A DNA stretch of 64,000 nucleotides from Ephydatia muelleri (taxonomy: Eukaryota; Porifera; Demospongiae; Spongillida; Spongillidae): positions 34,443 to 98,442 of the forward strand of contig JABACO010000118.1 of assembly GCA_013339895.1 (NCBI GenBank), in the 5' to 3' direction. Of this stretch, positions 1-11,178 are shown one piece after another. Made by a program: the position numbers and the translations under genes. Numbering within the stretch: position 1 is the first letter of the stretch; each line of letters starts with the position of its first letter. The notes below the pieces were generated by a model. That model worked only from the letters and a program-made list of their open reading frames with translations. It did not search any database and had not been told where the DNA came from.

Positions 1-1190
1 TCTGGGAATATCTCATAAAAACAGCACAGACTTAATTCATAAACACCTACCTGTAATGGCTGTATCTGGATCTACCCAGTGTACTTTCTATGTGTGAAGA
101 GAGACAGTATGTACGGCATAAATACAGCCCTCTTCACTTAAATGTACTTTAAGAGGTGGCTGTACGACGGGATGTACTGCTACCTGGGTTTCTAAAAGGG
201 GTGGGAGAGACGCGTAATATAGTACGCATGCTGACATATACACAACATGCACACACATGCAAACACATCCACCACACAAATACATCCACACACGCATAAT
301 TGCCTTCTTTTTGGTAAAGACAATTCCCCATACTGAGTACAACGTCCGTTCTAATAAAAGAACTCCACACGTACGTTCACGGCCAATGTTTTAACGTAAC
401 TATGTTGTAACCTGTATATTTAATACATACAGAAATTATTTTAACCCTCAGAAGAGTGGTTTATGTTTGAGGAGAGCTTTTACGGTGCAGTATGGAGAAC
501 CTTTCTCGTGAAGTATCTTTACTATATTCCCGAACATATTTGGTCGTTCGAGTATTATCTTCCATCTGTCAGATAGGGCATACGTTTGTCGAAATTACTG
601 TCATTTTGCTTCGATACGTTGTTTGTGTATATGTGTGTGTACAAGAGATTTATAACCATGACTCTTTATAGTTTTACCTAATTTATTGTATTTATGTTTC
701 TTGATTTGAATTTAAAATCCTACCTCTCCCTTCTCCCTGTCTCTTCCCTCCCTTTTCCCCTTCCTCTCTCTCTCTTCCCTCCCTCCTCCCTTCTCACCTT
801 CCTCCCTCATCCTCTTTCCCTTCCCTTCTCATCCTCTCTCCCTCCTCCCCTTCCTCCCTCTCTCTTCCCTCCCTCCTCTCTCTGGCAGAATCTATGAGAA
901 TGTGAAGGTGGTCACCTATACACCACTGTAGTCACCCAGGTTAGCATGAACCAGACCATCATGGTTAATTACATAATTGGGGGGGACGTACTATTATTAG
1001 AAAAGAACCTACTCATGACGTCGGAAGGAGGACCGCCAGAAAAAAAAAATCAAAGCGGTCTGGAGAGTCCAATACATGTAATGACCCACGGCTGCAACAA
1101 AATGATTTCATATGGTAAGCCATGTGCGTATGCCGACGCCAATGAAAGGGGTGGGCCTTTAGCGGTGGAAGTGTTTTGTGCACAGTTCGA

Positions 1191-1230
1191 CCATAGATTA
1201 ATAACCTTACGTAAGGTTATTCATCTATGG
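1191..1230. repeat. Perfect-but-one hairpin, copy A
   Basis: A 40-bp palindrome centred on TTACGTAA. The two 20-base arms are complementary except at one position (1203-ish A versus C). The same structure is at 16379-16418 in copy B. It lies about 30 bp before the COP1-like RING exon, in the upstream intron. Confidence 0.85.
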
Positions 1231-1260
1231 TTCGACTCAGTTGTGTTTCTTCACACACAG

Positions 1261-1564
1261 TCCAATCTGTTTTGAAGTGTGGGATGAAGTCTATGTGACC
1301 GTGTGTGGACATAGCTTCTGGTTAGTGAGTGTGCAATAATTGGAGTATTATGTATTTTGGTTACATATTGTATGTATGTGTATGTGTAATCTATGTATGA
1401 ATGCATCTACGAATGTATGTGTGTATGTGTATTATGTGTGTATGTGTGTATAATACCTCATTAAAGTTTCAGGTGCATCACTAAGGTCATTGGTCAGAAA
1501 CCTGAGTGTCCAGTGTGCAAGACTGCATTGTCTGTTCAAAATCCAATTCACCCTAACTTCTCGT
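1261..1564 (+). CDS. COP1-like RING finger exons, copy A (partial gene)
   Basis: Two exons, 1261-1320 and 1467-1564. The first follows a CACACAG acceptor and ends before GTTAGT; the second follows TTAAAG and ends before GTAAGT. Codon phases join (phase 2 in, phase 1 out). Spliced, they give a C3HC4 RING: CPIC, then CGHSFCFRC across the junction, then CPVC, followed by HPNFS. The order and the PNF after the RING are those of COP1, the RING-coiled-coil-WD40 E3 ubiquitin ligase subunit. If the more obvious TTTCAG acceptor 6 bases downstream were used, one zinc-binding Cys would be lost, so TTAAAG is preferred. In copy A the coiled-coil exons are missing, because the intron microsatellite joins directly to unrelated DNA at about 1854. 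Confidence 0.65.
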
Positions 1565-1689
1565 GTAAGTCCCAGAGTGGGTGGGTAGGTGGGTCAGCAC
1601 ATCATGCCACATGATTCTCTCCGGGTATGCAGTACATGACATAGTGACTAAATACCACCAGCAATCTGTCTCAAGCACACTGAAGGTTG

Positions 1690-1855
1690 GTACATATGAT
1701 GTGTGTGTGTGTGCATGTGTGTGTGTGTGTGTGAATGTGTGTGTGAATGTGTGTGCATGTGTGTGTGTGTGTGTGAATGTGTGTGTGAATGTGTGTGCAT
1801 GTGTGTGTGTGTGTGGTGTGTGCATGTGTGTGTGTGTGTGAATGTGTGTGTGAAT
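1690..1855. repeat. GT-rich microsatellite, copy A
   Basis: Interrupted (TG)n with TGAATG and TGCATG variants, in the COP1-like intron. Copy B has the longer form at 16885-17268. Copy A ends in this repeat and jumps to DNA that in copy B lies at 19678. Confidence 0.95.
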
Positions 1856-1861
1856 GCTGCG

Positions 1862-2205
1862 GAGAGAGACTACGGATCGAGTCGAGGTCACCGCTGCCAA
1901 GGTGGGGGCGCCCGGCTGGTTCCTTTTAATGCTCACCCATCATATGGGTCAGCAGCAGCCCTGCAGCAGGGCCACCTGTTCAGTCCCAAGGAGGCCGTGA
2001 GGGTGGATCTTGTGGACAAGGCGTGCAAGGGCGAGCGTCTCTGAGGAGGCGTTGGGCGCCATCCTTCCTTACCTGGCCGTCTTCCAGCCCTCGCGGGCGA
2101 CCATGAAGCTGTACCTCAGGAGGGACCTGATCGACAAGTTTGTGCGGCCGAGGACATGGACAAGTTTGTGATGCAAGACTCTGTGCAGAAGAGGCTTGGG
2201 GCGTA
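1862..2205 (+). pseudogene. GC-rich exon-like stretch with shared frameshifts, copy A
   Basis: A run of protein-like sequence in successive plus-strand frames (GHLFSPKEAVRVDLVDKA, then AILPYLAVFQPSRATMKLYL, then AAEDMDKFVMQDSVQKRLG) ending at a GTAAGG donor-like site near 2206. About three single-base shifts are needed to read it through, and the same shifts occur in copy B (19680-20028). I do not recognise the product. The reverse strand also has a donor-like site (after GWKTAR), so the coding strand is not certain. It could be a decayed exon or one with assembly errors common to both copies. Confidence 0.3.
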
Positions 2206-2271
2206 AGGTGTATGGTGGACTTTGCACTTGATCCAGTTGGGGGACCCACTCAGGGCAGGTATGGCACATCT

Positions 2272-3933
2272 GATCCCCTCACCCCCTCTCCCTCTCCCCG
2301 CCCCCTCTCTCCCTATCCCCCGCCCTCTCTCTCCCTGCCCCCTCTCTCCCTCTCCCTGCCCCCTCTCTCCCTCTCCCTGCCCTCTCTCTCCCTCTCCCTG
2401 CTCCCTCTCCCTCTCCTTGCCCTCTCTCTCCCTGCCCCTCTCTCCCTCTCCCTGCCCTCTCTCCTCTCCCTGCCCCCTCTCTCCCTCTCCCTGCCCCCTC
2501 TCTCCCTCTCCTTGCCCGCTCTCTCCCTCTCCTTGCCCTCTCTCTCCCTGCCCCCTCTCTCCCTCTCCCTGCCCCTCTCTCTCCCTCTCCTTGCCCTCTC
2601 TCTCCCTGCCCCCTCTCTCCCTCTCCCTGCCCCCTCTCTCCCTCTCCTGCCCTCTCTCTCCTCCCTGCCCCTCTCTCCCTCTCCCTGCCTTCTCTCTCCC
2701 TCTCCCTGCCCCCTCTCTCCCTCTCCCTGCCCCCTCTCTCTCCCCTTCCTTGCTTCTCTCTCCCTGCCCCCTCTCTCCCTCTCCCTGCCCCCTCTCTCCT
2801 CTCCCTGCCCTCCCTCTCCCTCTCCTCGCTCCCTCTCCCTGCCCCCTCTCTCCCTCTCCCTGCCCCCTCTCTCCCTCTCCTTGCCTTCTCTCTCCCTGCC
2901 CCCTCTCCCTCTCCTGCCCTCTCTCTCTCCTCTCCTTGCCCTCTCTCTCCCTGCCCCCTCTCTCTCCTCTCCCTGCCCCCTCTCTCCCTCTCCCTGCCCT
3001 CTCTCTCCCTCTCCCGCCCTCTCTCTCCCTCTCTCCTCCCTCTCCTCTCCTCCTCTCTCCCTGCCCCCTCTCTCCCTCTCCCTGCCCCCTCTCTCCCTCT
3101 CCCTGCCCTCTCTCTCCCTCTCCCTCCCTGCCCTCTCTCCCTCTCCCTGCCCTCTCTCTCCCTCTCCTCTCTCTCCCTCTCCTTGCCCTCCCTCTCCCTG
3201 CCCCCTCTCTCCCTCTCCCTGCCCTCTCTCTCCCTCTCCCTGCCCTCTCTCCCTCTCCCTGCCCCCTCTCCCTGCCCCTCTCTCCTCCTCTCCCTGCCCC
3301 CTCTCTCCCTCCTCTCCTCGCTCCCTCTCCCTCTCCCTCTCCCTGCCCCTCTCTCCCTCTCCCTCTGCCCTGCCCCCTCTCTCCCTCTCCCTGCCCCCTC
3401 TCTCTCCCTGCCCCCTCTCTCCCTGCCCCCTCTCTCCCTCTCCCTCTCCCTCTCCCTGCCCTCTCTCTCCCTCTCCCTGGCCCCTCTCTCCCTCTCCCTG
3501 CCCCCTCTCTCTCTCCCTGCCCCCTCTCTCCCTCTCCCTGCCCCTCTCTCCCCTCTCCTCTCCTCCTCTCCCTCTCCTCTCCCTCTCCCTCTCCCTCTCC
3601 TTGCTCCCTCTCCCTCCCCTCCCTCTCCCTCTCCCTCTCCCTGCCCCCTCTCTCTCCCTCTCCCTGCCCCTCTCTCCCCCCTCCCCTCCCTCTCTCTCCC
3701 CTCCTCGCTCCCTCTCTCCTCCCTCCCTGCCCCCTCTCTCTCCTCCCTCTCCCTGCCCTCTCCCTCTCCCTCTCCCGCTCCCTCTCCTTGCTCCCTCTCC
3801 TCGCTCCTCTCTCCCTCTCCCTGCCCCCTCTCTCCCTCTCCTTGCTCCCTCTCCTTGCTCCCTCTCCCTGCCCTCTCTCCCTCTCCTTGCTCCCTCTCCT
3901 TGCTCCCTCTCCCTGCCCCCTCTCCCCTCTCCC
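2272..3933. repeat. CT-rich minisatellite, long allele (copy A)
   Basis: About 1.66 kb of pure C/T on the plus strand, built on a roughly 21-bp unit (TGCCCCCTCTCTCCCTCTCCC) with many one-base variants. The long Pro/Leu/Ser and Gly/Arg/Glu reading frames across it are repeat artefacts. The homopurine-homopyrimidine composition could form triplex DNA. The same site in copy B is about 240 bp. Confidence 0.97.
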
Positions 3934-4848
3934 TGGCCAAGGAACAGTCAGTAACAAGAATGAGTATTACCAAGAACACACACATGTATCAATGCAAAAT
4001 TGTGTAACTGCAGTGATATCAATATAGAGTATGAGCTTCTTCAAAATTGATTACTGTTGATGTGATATAATGTGCTGTTGATTAGTGTTGATGGGTCTAT
4101 GTATGACATCACCATCTCTGTTCATATGATCTGTAGTCATGTGTTTAAAGTTGGATGAAGAACATGACCCTGCACACCAACAACCACACACACAGCCGCC
4201 TCTACCTTATTAATATTCTTCCTTAATATTCTAATACAAAAGCATGAAAGTACATGTACTACTAATACTAGTATGTAGCTAGTTTATGCATTTTTATCAT
4301 ACAGTGAGGCGAAGAACCTTCGTGGTCGCTTTTGAATGAAGATTTCACTGTCTCATTGGTGTGCGCAAGGTATAAGCGGTGGCGAAGCGTTAATACTTCT
4401 TTACGCTACATCAGCAGTTATACGGTACGATTACGTAACATGAATATATAATTAGATGAACGGAAGGGGGAAAGGGTTCATTACCAACACAAATATCCAA
4501 AATACACAACGAACTGTTCCGTTTGGGCTTTATTTACTCACTCTTTATATCTTTCAATAGTTGACTCCAGCCCGTTAGTAATATAGAAGGCAATGACACA
4601 AACTTTCTCGCCTCTATTAGTATAAAAGCACTGTCGCCTCCCGTTGACAAGCTCAGGGTTCTAATTATAGCTCACCGCCTCGAAATGAGCCGAAAGATGG
4701 TAGCGGCGTGACGGGGCCAGCGAACACGCCACTTTACACGTGGCAGCGTAGTAATAAGAACGGGGACAAGGGAGAAAATCCAATGCCACCCTCACCTATC
4801 TACAATGTTGAATAATAGCCCCGTTTAATCACGTGCAAGTCACTGGGT
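3934..4848. other. Intergenic DNA, no gene seen (copy A); same in copy B 20337-21248
   Basis: About 0.9 kb without a supportable reading frame, essentially identical in both copies. It probably contains the 3' flank or 3' untranslated region of the RRM gene; no polyadenylation site could be assigned. Confidence 0.5.
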
Positions 4849-5139
4849 TCAACAATACTTATGGATTATTATATACTTTTTTACAGACGTTTCTTGAAAT
4901 TGTTCTTTCTTTTTGGTGTGTTCTTTGAATGCAGATACAGTGATCCTGCGGCCTTTCAGGTTGGCTCCATTCTGTGCGAGTGCTCTGTCGTAGTCCTCTT
5001 GGTTCTTGAACTCTATGAAGGCGAAACCTCGGTTTTTTCCCGAGGACATGGGTAGCGTTACATTGGCCGCATTCTTGAAAAAGGATTTGAGGTCATCCCT
5101 CGTCAAATCATAACTGAGATGACCACAGAATACTTTATG
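4849..5139 (-). CDS. RRM-domain RNA-binding protein exon, copy A
   Basis: One minus-strand exon after an acceptor-like TTTTATACAAAG. It carries a single RNA recognition motif: RNP2 is KVFCGHLSYDL, RNP1 is KNRGFAFIEF, followed by the terminal strand RRITVSAF. The aromatic residues of RNP1 are present, so RNA binding is expected. A basic tail (EHTKKKEQF) follows, then a stop at 4849. The frame stays open upstream to 5244, but that part is intron-like. The N-terminal exons were not identified. The domain resembles nucleolin-type or small single-RRM proteins; it is too short to name. An identical exon is at 21249-21539. Confidence 0.75.
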   Translation of the reverse strand, partial: HKVFCGHLSYDLTRDDLKSFFKNAANVTLPMSSGKNRGFAFIEFKNQEDYDRALAQNGANLKGRRITVSAFKEHTKKKEQFQETSVKKYIIIHKYC

Positions 5140-5483
5140 CTTTGTATAAAAGAATTGCATGTTCAATCCGCGTGCCAAATGAATACAAAAACATACCATT
5201 TCTTTTTTCTTCAACTTCAGATAGTGAACCTCGAGATGATGCACTCAGTTATATTATCATCGTATCAACACATTCCATATGACGTGTGTGCAGAGGGGAG
5301 TGCAAGAACGTGATGGGGGTGCTAATTTGGAAGGCCTATCTGCACCTATTAACACATTTCAGGCCATCTGGTGGCTAACTAACCGTTTTCTGCAGGGCAA
5401 AGTGAGGGTCCACACTTTCCCCCAGCCCATGACTTTACAACAAACTTTGTGCAGCAAGCTTCATCACACACACAAACATAGAT

Positions 5484-5614
<131 letters not shown>

Positions 5615-5625
5615 AACAAATACAG

Positions 5626-6217
5626 GATGATGAGATTGCAGCTATCACCACAGTAGTTCAGAATGGCTTCAGCATGCATGATGGACCATTTGTAAAAGGT
5701 TTGGATGCAGCTCTACAATCTTTCCATGTACACAGGCAACAATACTTTGGTGGTGCCTTTAGTGGAAATCACATACACAGGACGTTACAGGTACAGTAAT
5801 GTGCCCTATACTTATTCCTTCTGCCACTGAAGTGTGCGCAAAGTTCACTGAAACATTTAGCCATGCAGTGCCATTGTATAAGGTACAACTGAATTACACA
5901 AAACTTTATTCTACATTGTTATTTCACAATGTACCAACAGAAACAGCAATACCACAGTTCATGGAAAACTTCAGAGCTTCTTTCCCTGATTCCTCCATTT
6001 CCATTACACCTAAAATGCATCTATTGTAATCCCTTGGGCAAAGGAATGGCACGTCGGATTTGGCCTCCATGGCGAACAAGGGGGCTGAATCAATACACGC
6101 CCGTTTCCACACCTTGCAAAGGACCTATCATTCGATAAGGTCCAGCAGTTGCTCGCAATCATGAAAGAACAACTGCTGTTCATTGCCCCACGTAACGTGG
6201 TGGCAATACCACAGTAG
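5626..6217 (+). pseudogene. Broken ORF of a repeat-associated family (PKxHxLEDH / GEQGxESIH type), copy A
   Basis: The first exon, 5626 to about 5790 (after TACAG, before GTACAG), encodes GPFVKGLDAALQSFHVHRQQ and FSGNHIHRTL. The next segment, from about 5833, encodes TETAIPQFMENFRASFP and ITPKMHLL. A stop and frame change follow, then IPWAKEWHVGFGLHGEQG, then after one extra G GAESIHARFHTLQRTY, and after another shift QQLLAIMKEQLLFIAP to a stop. This order matches a family of uncharacterised, often multicopy proteins in cnidarians and other invertebrates (from memory of the motifs). The EDH after KMHLL has been deleted here. At least three lesions make it non-functional as one protein. Copy B carries the same lesions. 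Confidence 0.55.
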
Positions 6218-6672
6218 GCTAGTGACCAAACACATAACGTTACTCCCGTGCTGACCGGTATAGAGTACTTACAGTATGTTTGATCACTGTCAAAAAAGAA
6301 CTGTGGCTACAAACCATTACAAATATCTATTAGTACCTTTAGTTCCCTTTACGAACCAACCTTTATTTCTCATTTCCTATTGTCACAGGCGTGGAGAATC
6401 AAAGAGGTACACTAAGACTAACCCGGCCCGTAGCTTGCCGTAGCAAGTTCACTACGCCTCGTGGTTTGCAACACAAATAGAGTTCCTTTCCTTGTACTAG
6501 GGTGTTAGCGTGAGCTCACGTTTCAAAGGTCTTCGGTTGTCAAGGTCGTTGTTAAGGGTATGACATCAAGTGTCAGACGAAATAATTCGTAATAACATAA
6601 TGTTGAAAAGCGTATTCCCATATTTCTTGCATAAGATGTAGTTGTAAAAGCTATCCTCACCTGAATACACAT

Positions 6673-7200
6673 ATGTGTGCATGAGTGTGTGTGTGTATGA
6701 GTGTGTGTGTGTGTGTATGAGTGTGTGTGTGTATGAGTGTGTGTGTGTATGTGTGTATGTGTGTATGTGTATGTGTGTATGTGTGTATGAGTGTGTGTTT
6801 ATGTGTTGTGTATGTGTGTATGAGTGTGTGTATGTGTGTGTCTGTGTGTGTATGAGTGTGTGTGTGTGTGTGTCGTGTGTGTGTCCTGAGTGTGTGTGTC
6901 TGCGTGTGTGGTGTCTGTGTGTCTGTCTGTGTGTTCTGTGTGTTGTCTGCGTGTGTCTGTGTGTCTGTGTGTGTCTGCGTGGTGTGTGTCTGTGTGTGTC
7001 TGTGTGTGTCATGCGTGTGTGTGTGTGTGTATGTGTGTGTATGTGTGTGTGTATGTGTGCGTCTGTGTGTGTATGTGTATGTGTGTCTGCGTGTGTGTGT
7101 GTCTGTGTGTCCGTGTGTGTATGCGTGTGTGTGTCTTTGTGTGTATGAGTGTGTATGTGTGTATGTGTGTGTGTATGAGTGTGTGTGTATGTGTGTATAT
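6673..7200. repeat. Compound GT microsatellite, copy A
   Basis: About 530 bp of (TG)n with TGAG and TATG variants. From about 6840 to 7140 copy A has many TCTG, TGCG and TCGT variants where copy B (23071-23595) has mostly TATG. The Cys/Val- and His/Thr-rich frames here are artefacts. Confidence 0.97.
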
Positions 7201-7257
7201 TAACCACACCCCCACACACACTAACCACACCTACAGTGTACATGCACACACTCTTAC

Positions 7258-7404
7258 CTGAGCTTCTGGTCTAATTTGGACACCTGGCCTTCTAACATGG
7301 AGACTAGCTTGGACACGTTATCAGGCTCCACCTGGTCCCAATGGTTTGTCTTCTCCACCCCCATTAGCCACACCCCCAGTTCCTTCATCCACAGGATGAG
7401 TAGC
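7258..7404 (-). CDS. Coiled-coil or spectrin-like exon, copy A
   Basis: A 147-bp minus-strand exon with a CTCCCTTCAG acceptor and a CAG|GTAAG donor. It encodes [18 protein letters not shown], a short linker, and [19 protein letters not shown], a pattern of helices with heptad-spaced leucines like part of a spectrin-type repeat. The parent protein is not identifiable from 49 residues. A diverged, broken copy of this exon with some flanking intron lies on the plus strand at 31140-31285. Confidence 0.5.
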
Positions 7405-7449
7405 CTGAAGGGAGAGGTGACACAGTGGAGAGAGAGAATTTTATTCAGC

Positions 7450-7451
<2 letters not shown>

Positions 7452-7481
<30 letters not shown>
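7452..7481. repeat. Poly-G run, 30 bases (copy A)
   Basis: Thirty consecutive G. Copy B has 21 G at 23844-23864. Other long G runs in the window: about 18354-18373, 28976-29002 and 62547-62576. Confidence 0.95.
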
Positions 7482-7482
<1 letters not shown>

Positions 7483-7809
7483 ACATATACAGATACCGGT
7501 AAGTTGGGTAGGGGTGGAAAACACTGCAAACTACATGCATTTGTACATACATATATGAGGATAACATAGACAGATGAACATCATTACATTGTGGCAATGG
7601 AAAGGGAAAACATTCATGCGTACAGAAGCTTTATTTTTTAAAGAATATTCTTGTATACATTGTGTTGTTGACAAATGGGAAAGAGTTATCCCAGTGCATA
7701 ACAGCAAAACATACACCCAGCGCACAATGGATGTCATGACTTTATCCTCCACTCCATCGTATTTCTACCCCAGCTAGTACACACCCATCTCAAACCCCCC
7801 AGCGTACAC

Positions 7810-8300
7810 CTGTAGCTATCTATGCACACACACCCTTCAACTGCACTAATTGGAAATAAGGTCTTACCACCCCAAACTATTTGCTTACCACTTACAATTT
7901 GAATTACAAGTCTCCACCTGCCAGTCACAGCGTGCGTCTCATAAGCCTCATCGATGCACTTGACATCTTCCATACGCCGCATCCTTGTAAGCCTGTCCAT
8001 TTCTGTCGAATATTATGATACCTGCTCTTTTTATGTTTCCTACATCGGATATACAATCGAAAGGCACTAGCGAATAGCTGATCTACCCATCTGCCCGATT
8101 TCAACAATATATTAAAAGTCATTTTTAATTCCGCGGTTACTGGTTACATTACGGTACAAATAATTTCGCCGGTTAACCCACATCAGAACTTGAATCGATA
8201 CACTGTTATAACCATCGATCTGATTGAAATCATTGATATATGCGAGTCCGAAAAAGTGATAAATACAGTCAAAATAAAAAAAAAATTAAAAAAAAGAAGT
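7810..8300. other. Unassigned intergenic DNA between the helical exon and the Sp gene (copy A); same in copy B
   Basis: No convincing exon in the ~1 kb between the exon ending at 7404 and the Sp gene. It contains short A-rich runs just 3' of the Sp gene (8275-8300). Confidence 0.4.
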
Positions 8301-8411
8301 TGATGTGTTGCAAGGCGACTCAAATCCACGAAGAATCGCTAAGCGACATGAGCAGGTCACGCATGGTCTTCGCACGGTGAAGCTTCGCTGGCGGAACTGC
8401 AGCGTTCATCC

Positions 8412-8696
8412 TCACTGCACTCGTCCCCTTCCTCGGGCCAAACCTTCCGCAGTGCAGTCCTCAACAAAGCCGTCGCCTCGTTCTTTAGTGACCTTCTGAT
8501 GAATTTCGACGTGCTTGCTGAGATGATCCCTACGCATGAAGCGTTTCGAGCACTCCGTGCACACGAAACGCTTCTCTCCCGTATGCGTTCGCAGGTGTCG
8601 CTTTAGCTCGGAAGAACGGGTGAACTGTTTCAAACAGTAAAGCCACGTGCAGTGGAATGGCCTCTCACCCGTGTGCCAGCAAAGGTGAGCACGCAG
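8412..8696 (-). CDS. Sp-family zinc-finger factor, copy A (truncated by the gap, shifted C-terminus)
   Basis: This is the last two zinc fingers of the gene seen whole at 24740-25477; the N gap removes the rest. One extra G near 8435-8437 (CTCGGGCC here, CTCGGCC in copy B) shifts the frame after TAEGLA, so the acidic Ser/Glu-rich tail becomes a short basic tail ending at 8412. Whether this is an allelic frameshift or a sequence error cannot be decided here. Confidence 0.8.
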   Translation of the reverse strand: MRAHLCWHTGERPFHCTWLYCLKQFTRSSELKRHLRTHTGEKRFVCTECSKRFMRRDHLSKHVEIHQKVTKERGDGFVEDCTAEGLARGRGRVQ

Positions 8697-9696
8697 NNNN
8701 NNNNNNNNNNNNNNNNNNNNNNNNNNNNNNNNNNNNNNNNNNNNNNNNNNNNNNNNNNNNNNNNNNNNNNNNNNNNNNNNNNNNNNNNNNNNNNNNNNNN
8801 NNNNNNNNNNNNNNNNNNNNNNNNNNNNNNNNNNNNNNNNNNNNNNNNNNNNNNNNNNNNNNNNNNNNNNNNNNNNNNNNNNNNNNNNNNNNNNNNNNNN
8901 NNNNNNNNNNNNNNNNNNNNNNNNNNNNNNNNNNNNNNNNNNNNNNNNNNNNNNNNNNNNNNNNNNNNNNNNNNNNNNNNNNNNNNNNNNNNNNNNNNNN
9001 NNNNNNNNNNNNNNNNNNNNNNNNNNNNNNNNNNNNNNNNNNNNNNNNNNNNNNNNNNNNNNNNNNNNNNNNNNNNNNNNNNNNNNNNNNNNNNNNNNNN
9101 NNNNNNNNNNNNNNNNNNNNNNNNNNNNNNNNNNNNNNNNNNNNNNNNNNNNNNNNNNNNNNNNNNNNNNNNNNNNNNNNNNNNNNNNNNNNNNNNNNNN
9201 NNNNNNNNNNNNNNNNNNNNNNNNNNNNNNNNNNNNNNNNNNNNNNNNNNNNNNNNNNNNNNNNNNNNNNNNNNNNNNNNNNNNNNNNNNNNNNNNNNNN
9301 NNNNNNNNNNNNNNNNNNNNNNNNNNNNNNNNNNNNNNNNNNNNNNNNNNNNNNNNNNNNNNNNNNNNNNNNNNNNNNNNNNNNNNNNNNNNNNNNNNNN
9401 NNNNNNNNNNNNNNNNNNNNNNNNNNNNNNNNNNNNNNNNNNNNNNNNNNNNNNNNNNNNNNNNNNNNNNNNNNNNNNNNNNNNNNNNNNNNNNNNNNNN
9501 NNNNNNNNNNNNNNNNNNNNNNNNNNNNNNNNNNNNNNNNNNNNNNNNNNNNNNNNNNNNNNNNNNNNNNNNNNNNNNNNNNNNNNNNNNNNNNNNNNNN
9601 NNNNNNNNNNNNNNNNNNNNNNNNNNNNNNNNNNNNNNNNNNNNNNNNNNNNNNNNNNNNNNNNNNNNNNNNNNNNNNNNNNNNNNNNNNNNNNNN
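8697..9696. other. Assembly gap, 1000 N
   Basis: Exactly 1000 ambiguous bases. The round length indicates a scaffolding gap of unknown true size. It truncates the copy A Sp-type zinc-finger exon. Translations across it have no meaning. Confidence 1.
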
Positions 9697-10519
9697 GTTA
9701 GCTTACTGTTTTTTTTTTATTTTTATTTCAGATACACAGAGACTGCAGTGTTTTATTGTAGTAAGTGATCTATTCTATCAGTATTTGTATTGTCTTATCG
9801 TTATCCTTATCCTGGCGGTTTTCAGGTTATGGTATGACACTCTTGTATTTATTCAGCTGAATTTTTTATGATCTGATCTTTGTTTTATTTATGTTTAAGT
9901 GATTATCTTGCGAGCAATGAATAAAAGAGGCAATGCATGGGTTAATAGCTTCTAAGCATGTTGCTTCAGTAATACAACCAATATCGCCATATCAATATGT
10001 ATGCATGCATGCATGCATTACCTGACTGGAGGCAAAAGTTCCACTCGTCTCCAACAACTAAGTGCCAGTGGCAGGGGTTTCATGTAATTAACAATGGCAG
10101 GAGGTGTATCCTCAAGAAACTCAATTGCATTACAGCTGTGGACGTGCACATGACATAAAGGAACGAGCTAGATGGTGGTCTCGTCTTAAATGCTGCTTCC
10201 TTTGGTCACATTGACCCTCTGGGGGAAGGACCAAGCATACTTGTCCACAAATGTGCTCAAGGAGAGCTCAGTGGTCACCACTGAACCAGCGCTGGCATAT
10301 GGGAGCAGTGATGACCACTCCTCACATTACCCTACATATCGCTATAAATGTTTCGGTACGTCGAGTACGCCGTACGTGGACTAATGAGGATTAAAATGGC
10401 AAGGAAATGTATGAATGCTGTGTAGCCTTACCTCCGACTACCACTAGCTTGATATGTTCTGTCATATTCCAATATTGCCCTGATCCCGGGAGCCAAATCC
10501 TTATCAGATTCTATTTGCC
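9697..10519. other. Unassigned DNA after the gap
   Basis: AT-rich at first, with a T-rich tract at 9708-9730 that could be a splice-acceptor tract (TTTCAG). A short (ATGC)n lies at about 10000-10017. No gene is supported. Confidence 0.4.
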
Positions 10520-10578
10520 AACAGAGTATGTACCAGGTATGAAAATGACTATATATCATACCTGGTACATACTCTGTT
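10520..10578. repeat. Perfect inverted repeat, 23-bp arms
   Basis: The arms at 10520-10542 and 10556-10578 are exact reverse complements around a 13-base AT-rich loop. It could be a hairpin or the remains of a foldback element; nothing around it indicates function. Confidence 0.9.
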
Positions 10579-10774
10579 CACAAATACAACCTGATCCAAG
10601 GCTGTAAAGATGTGGCTGTGATATACCTTATGTCTTATCTGATGCGCAACACAATAATTGATCAAGCTACATGTATTAGGCTTGCATGTGCGTGCCACAC
10701 GTGCCATGCCAGGTGTTAAATGTAATTAAATTCATTACAAATTCATTACAATGGCAGGAGGATCCTTGTTAGAG

Positions 10775-11125
10775 AGAATCATCAACACTCATCAACAACT
10801 CATTAATGTAAAGGGAAGAGGTGAGGGGGGAGTGGGAGGATGAGGGAGTGAAACGTGGTCAGTCTCATTGTATTTGGGCTCATAGCCAGCACACCCATCC
10901 AGAGCACAAGTGAAGGATATGGCTCCTATTCCCAAGTAGACATGATAGCTCTTGCCAATGAGTGTATGTGTGTTTGCTGTGTGTGTGCAAGTGTGTGTGT
11001 GCTTGTTTGGCTGTATGTACATGTACATGTAGGTGGCAGGGGGGAGGGGGGGTAGTCCACGCCCTGTAAACCACTCCTTCCTTCTCACATTCACACTATC
11101 GCATGGCATATGTTATTATACACAA

Positions 11126-11178
<53 letters not shown>

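Noticed and set aside
88-342. Minus-strand 84-codon frame, repeated in copy B
   Set aside because: The stretch has plausible splice signals on both sides, but none of the three frames is open between them.
2116-3985. Reading frames of 550-610 codons on both strands
   Set aside because: They are frames through the CT minisatellite (Pro/Leu/Ser or Gly/Arg/Glu only), with no domain and gross length variation between copies.
8652-9871. Frames of 349 and 404 codons
   Set aside because: They consist of N bases from the assembly gap.
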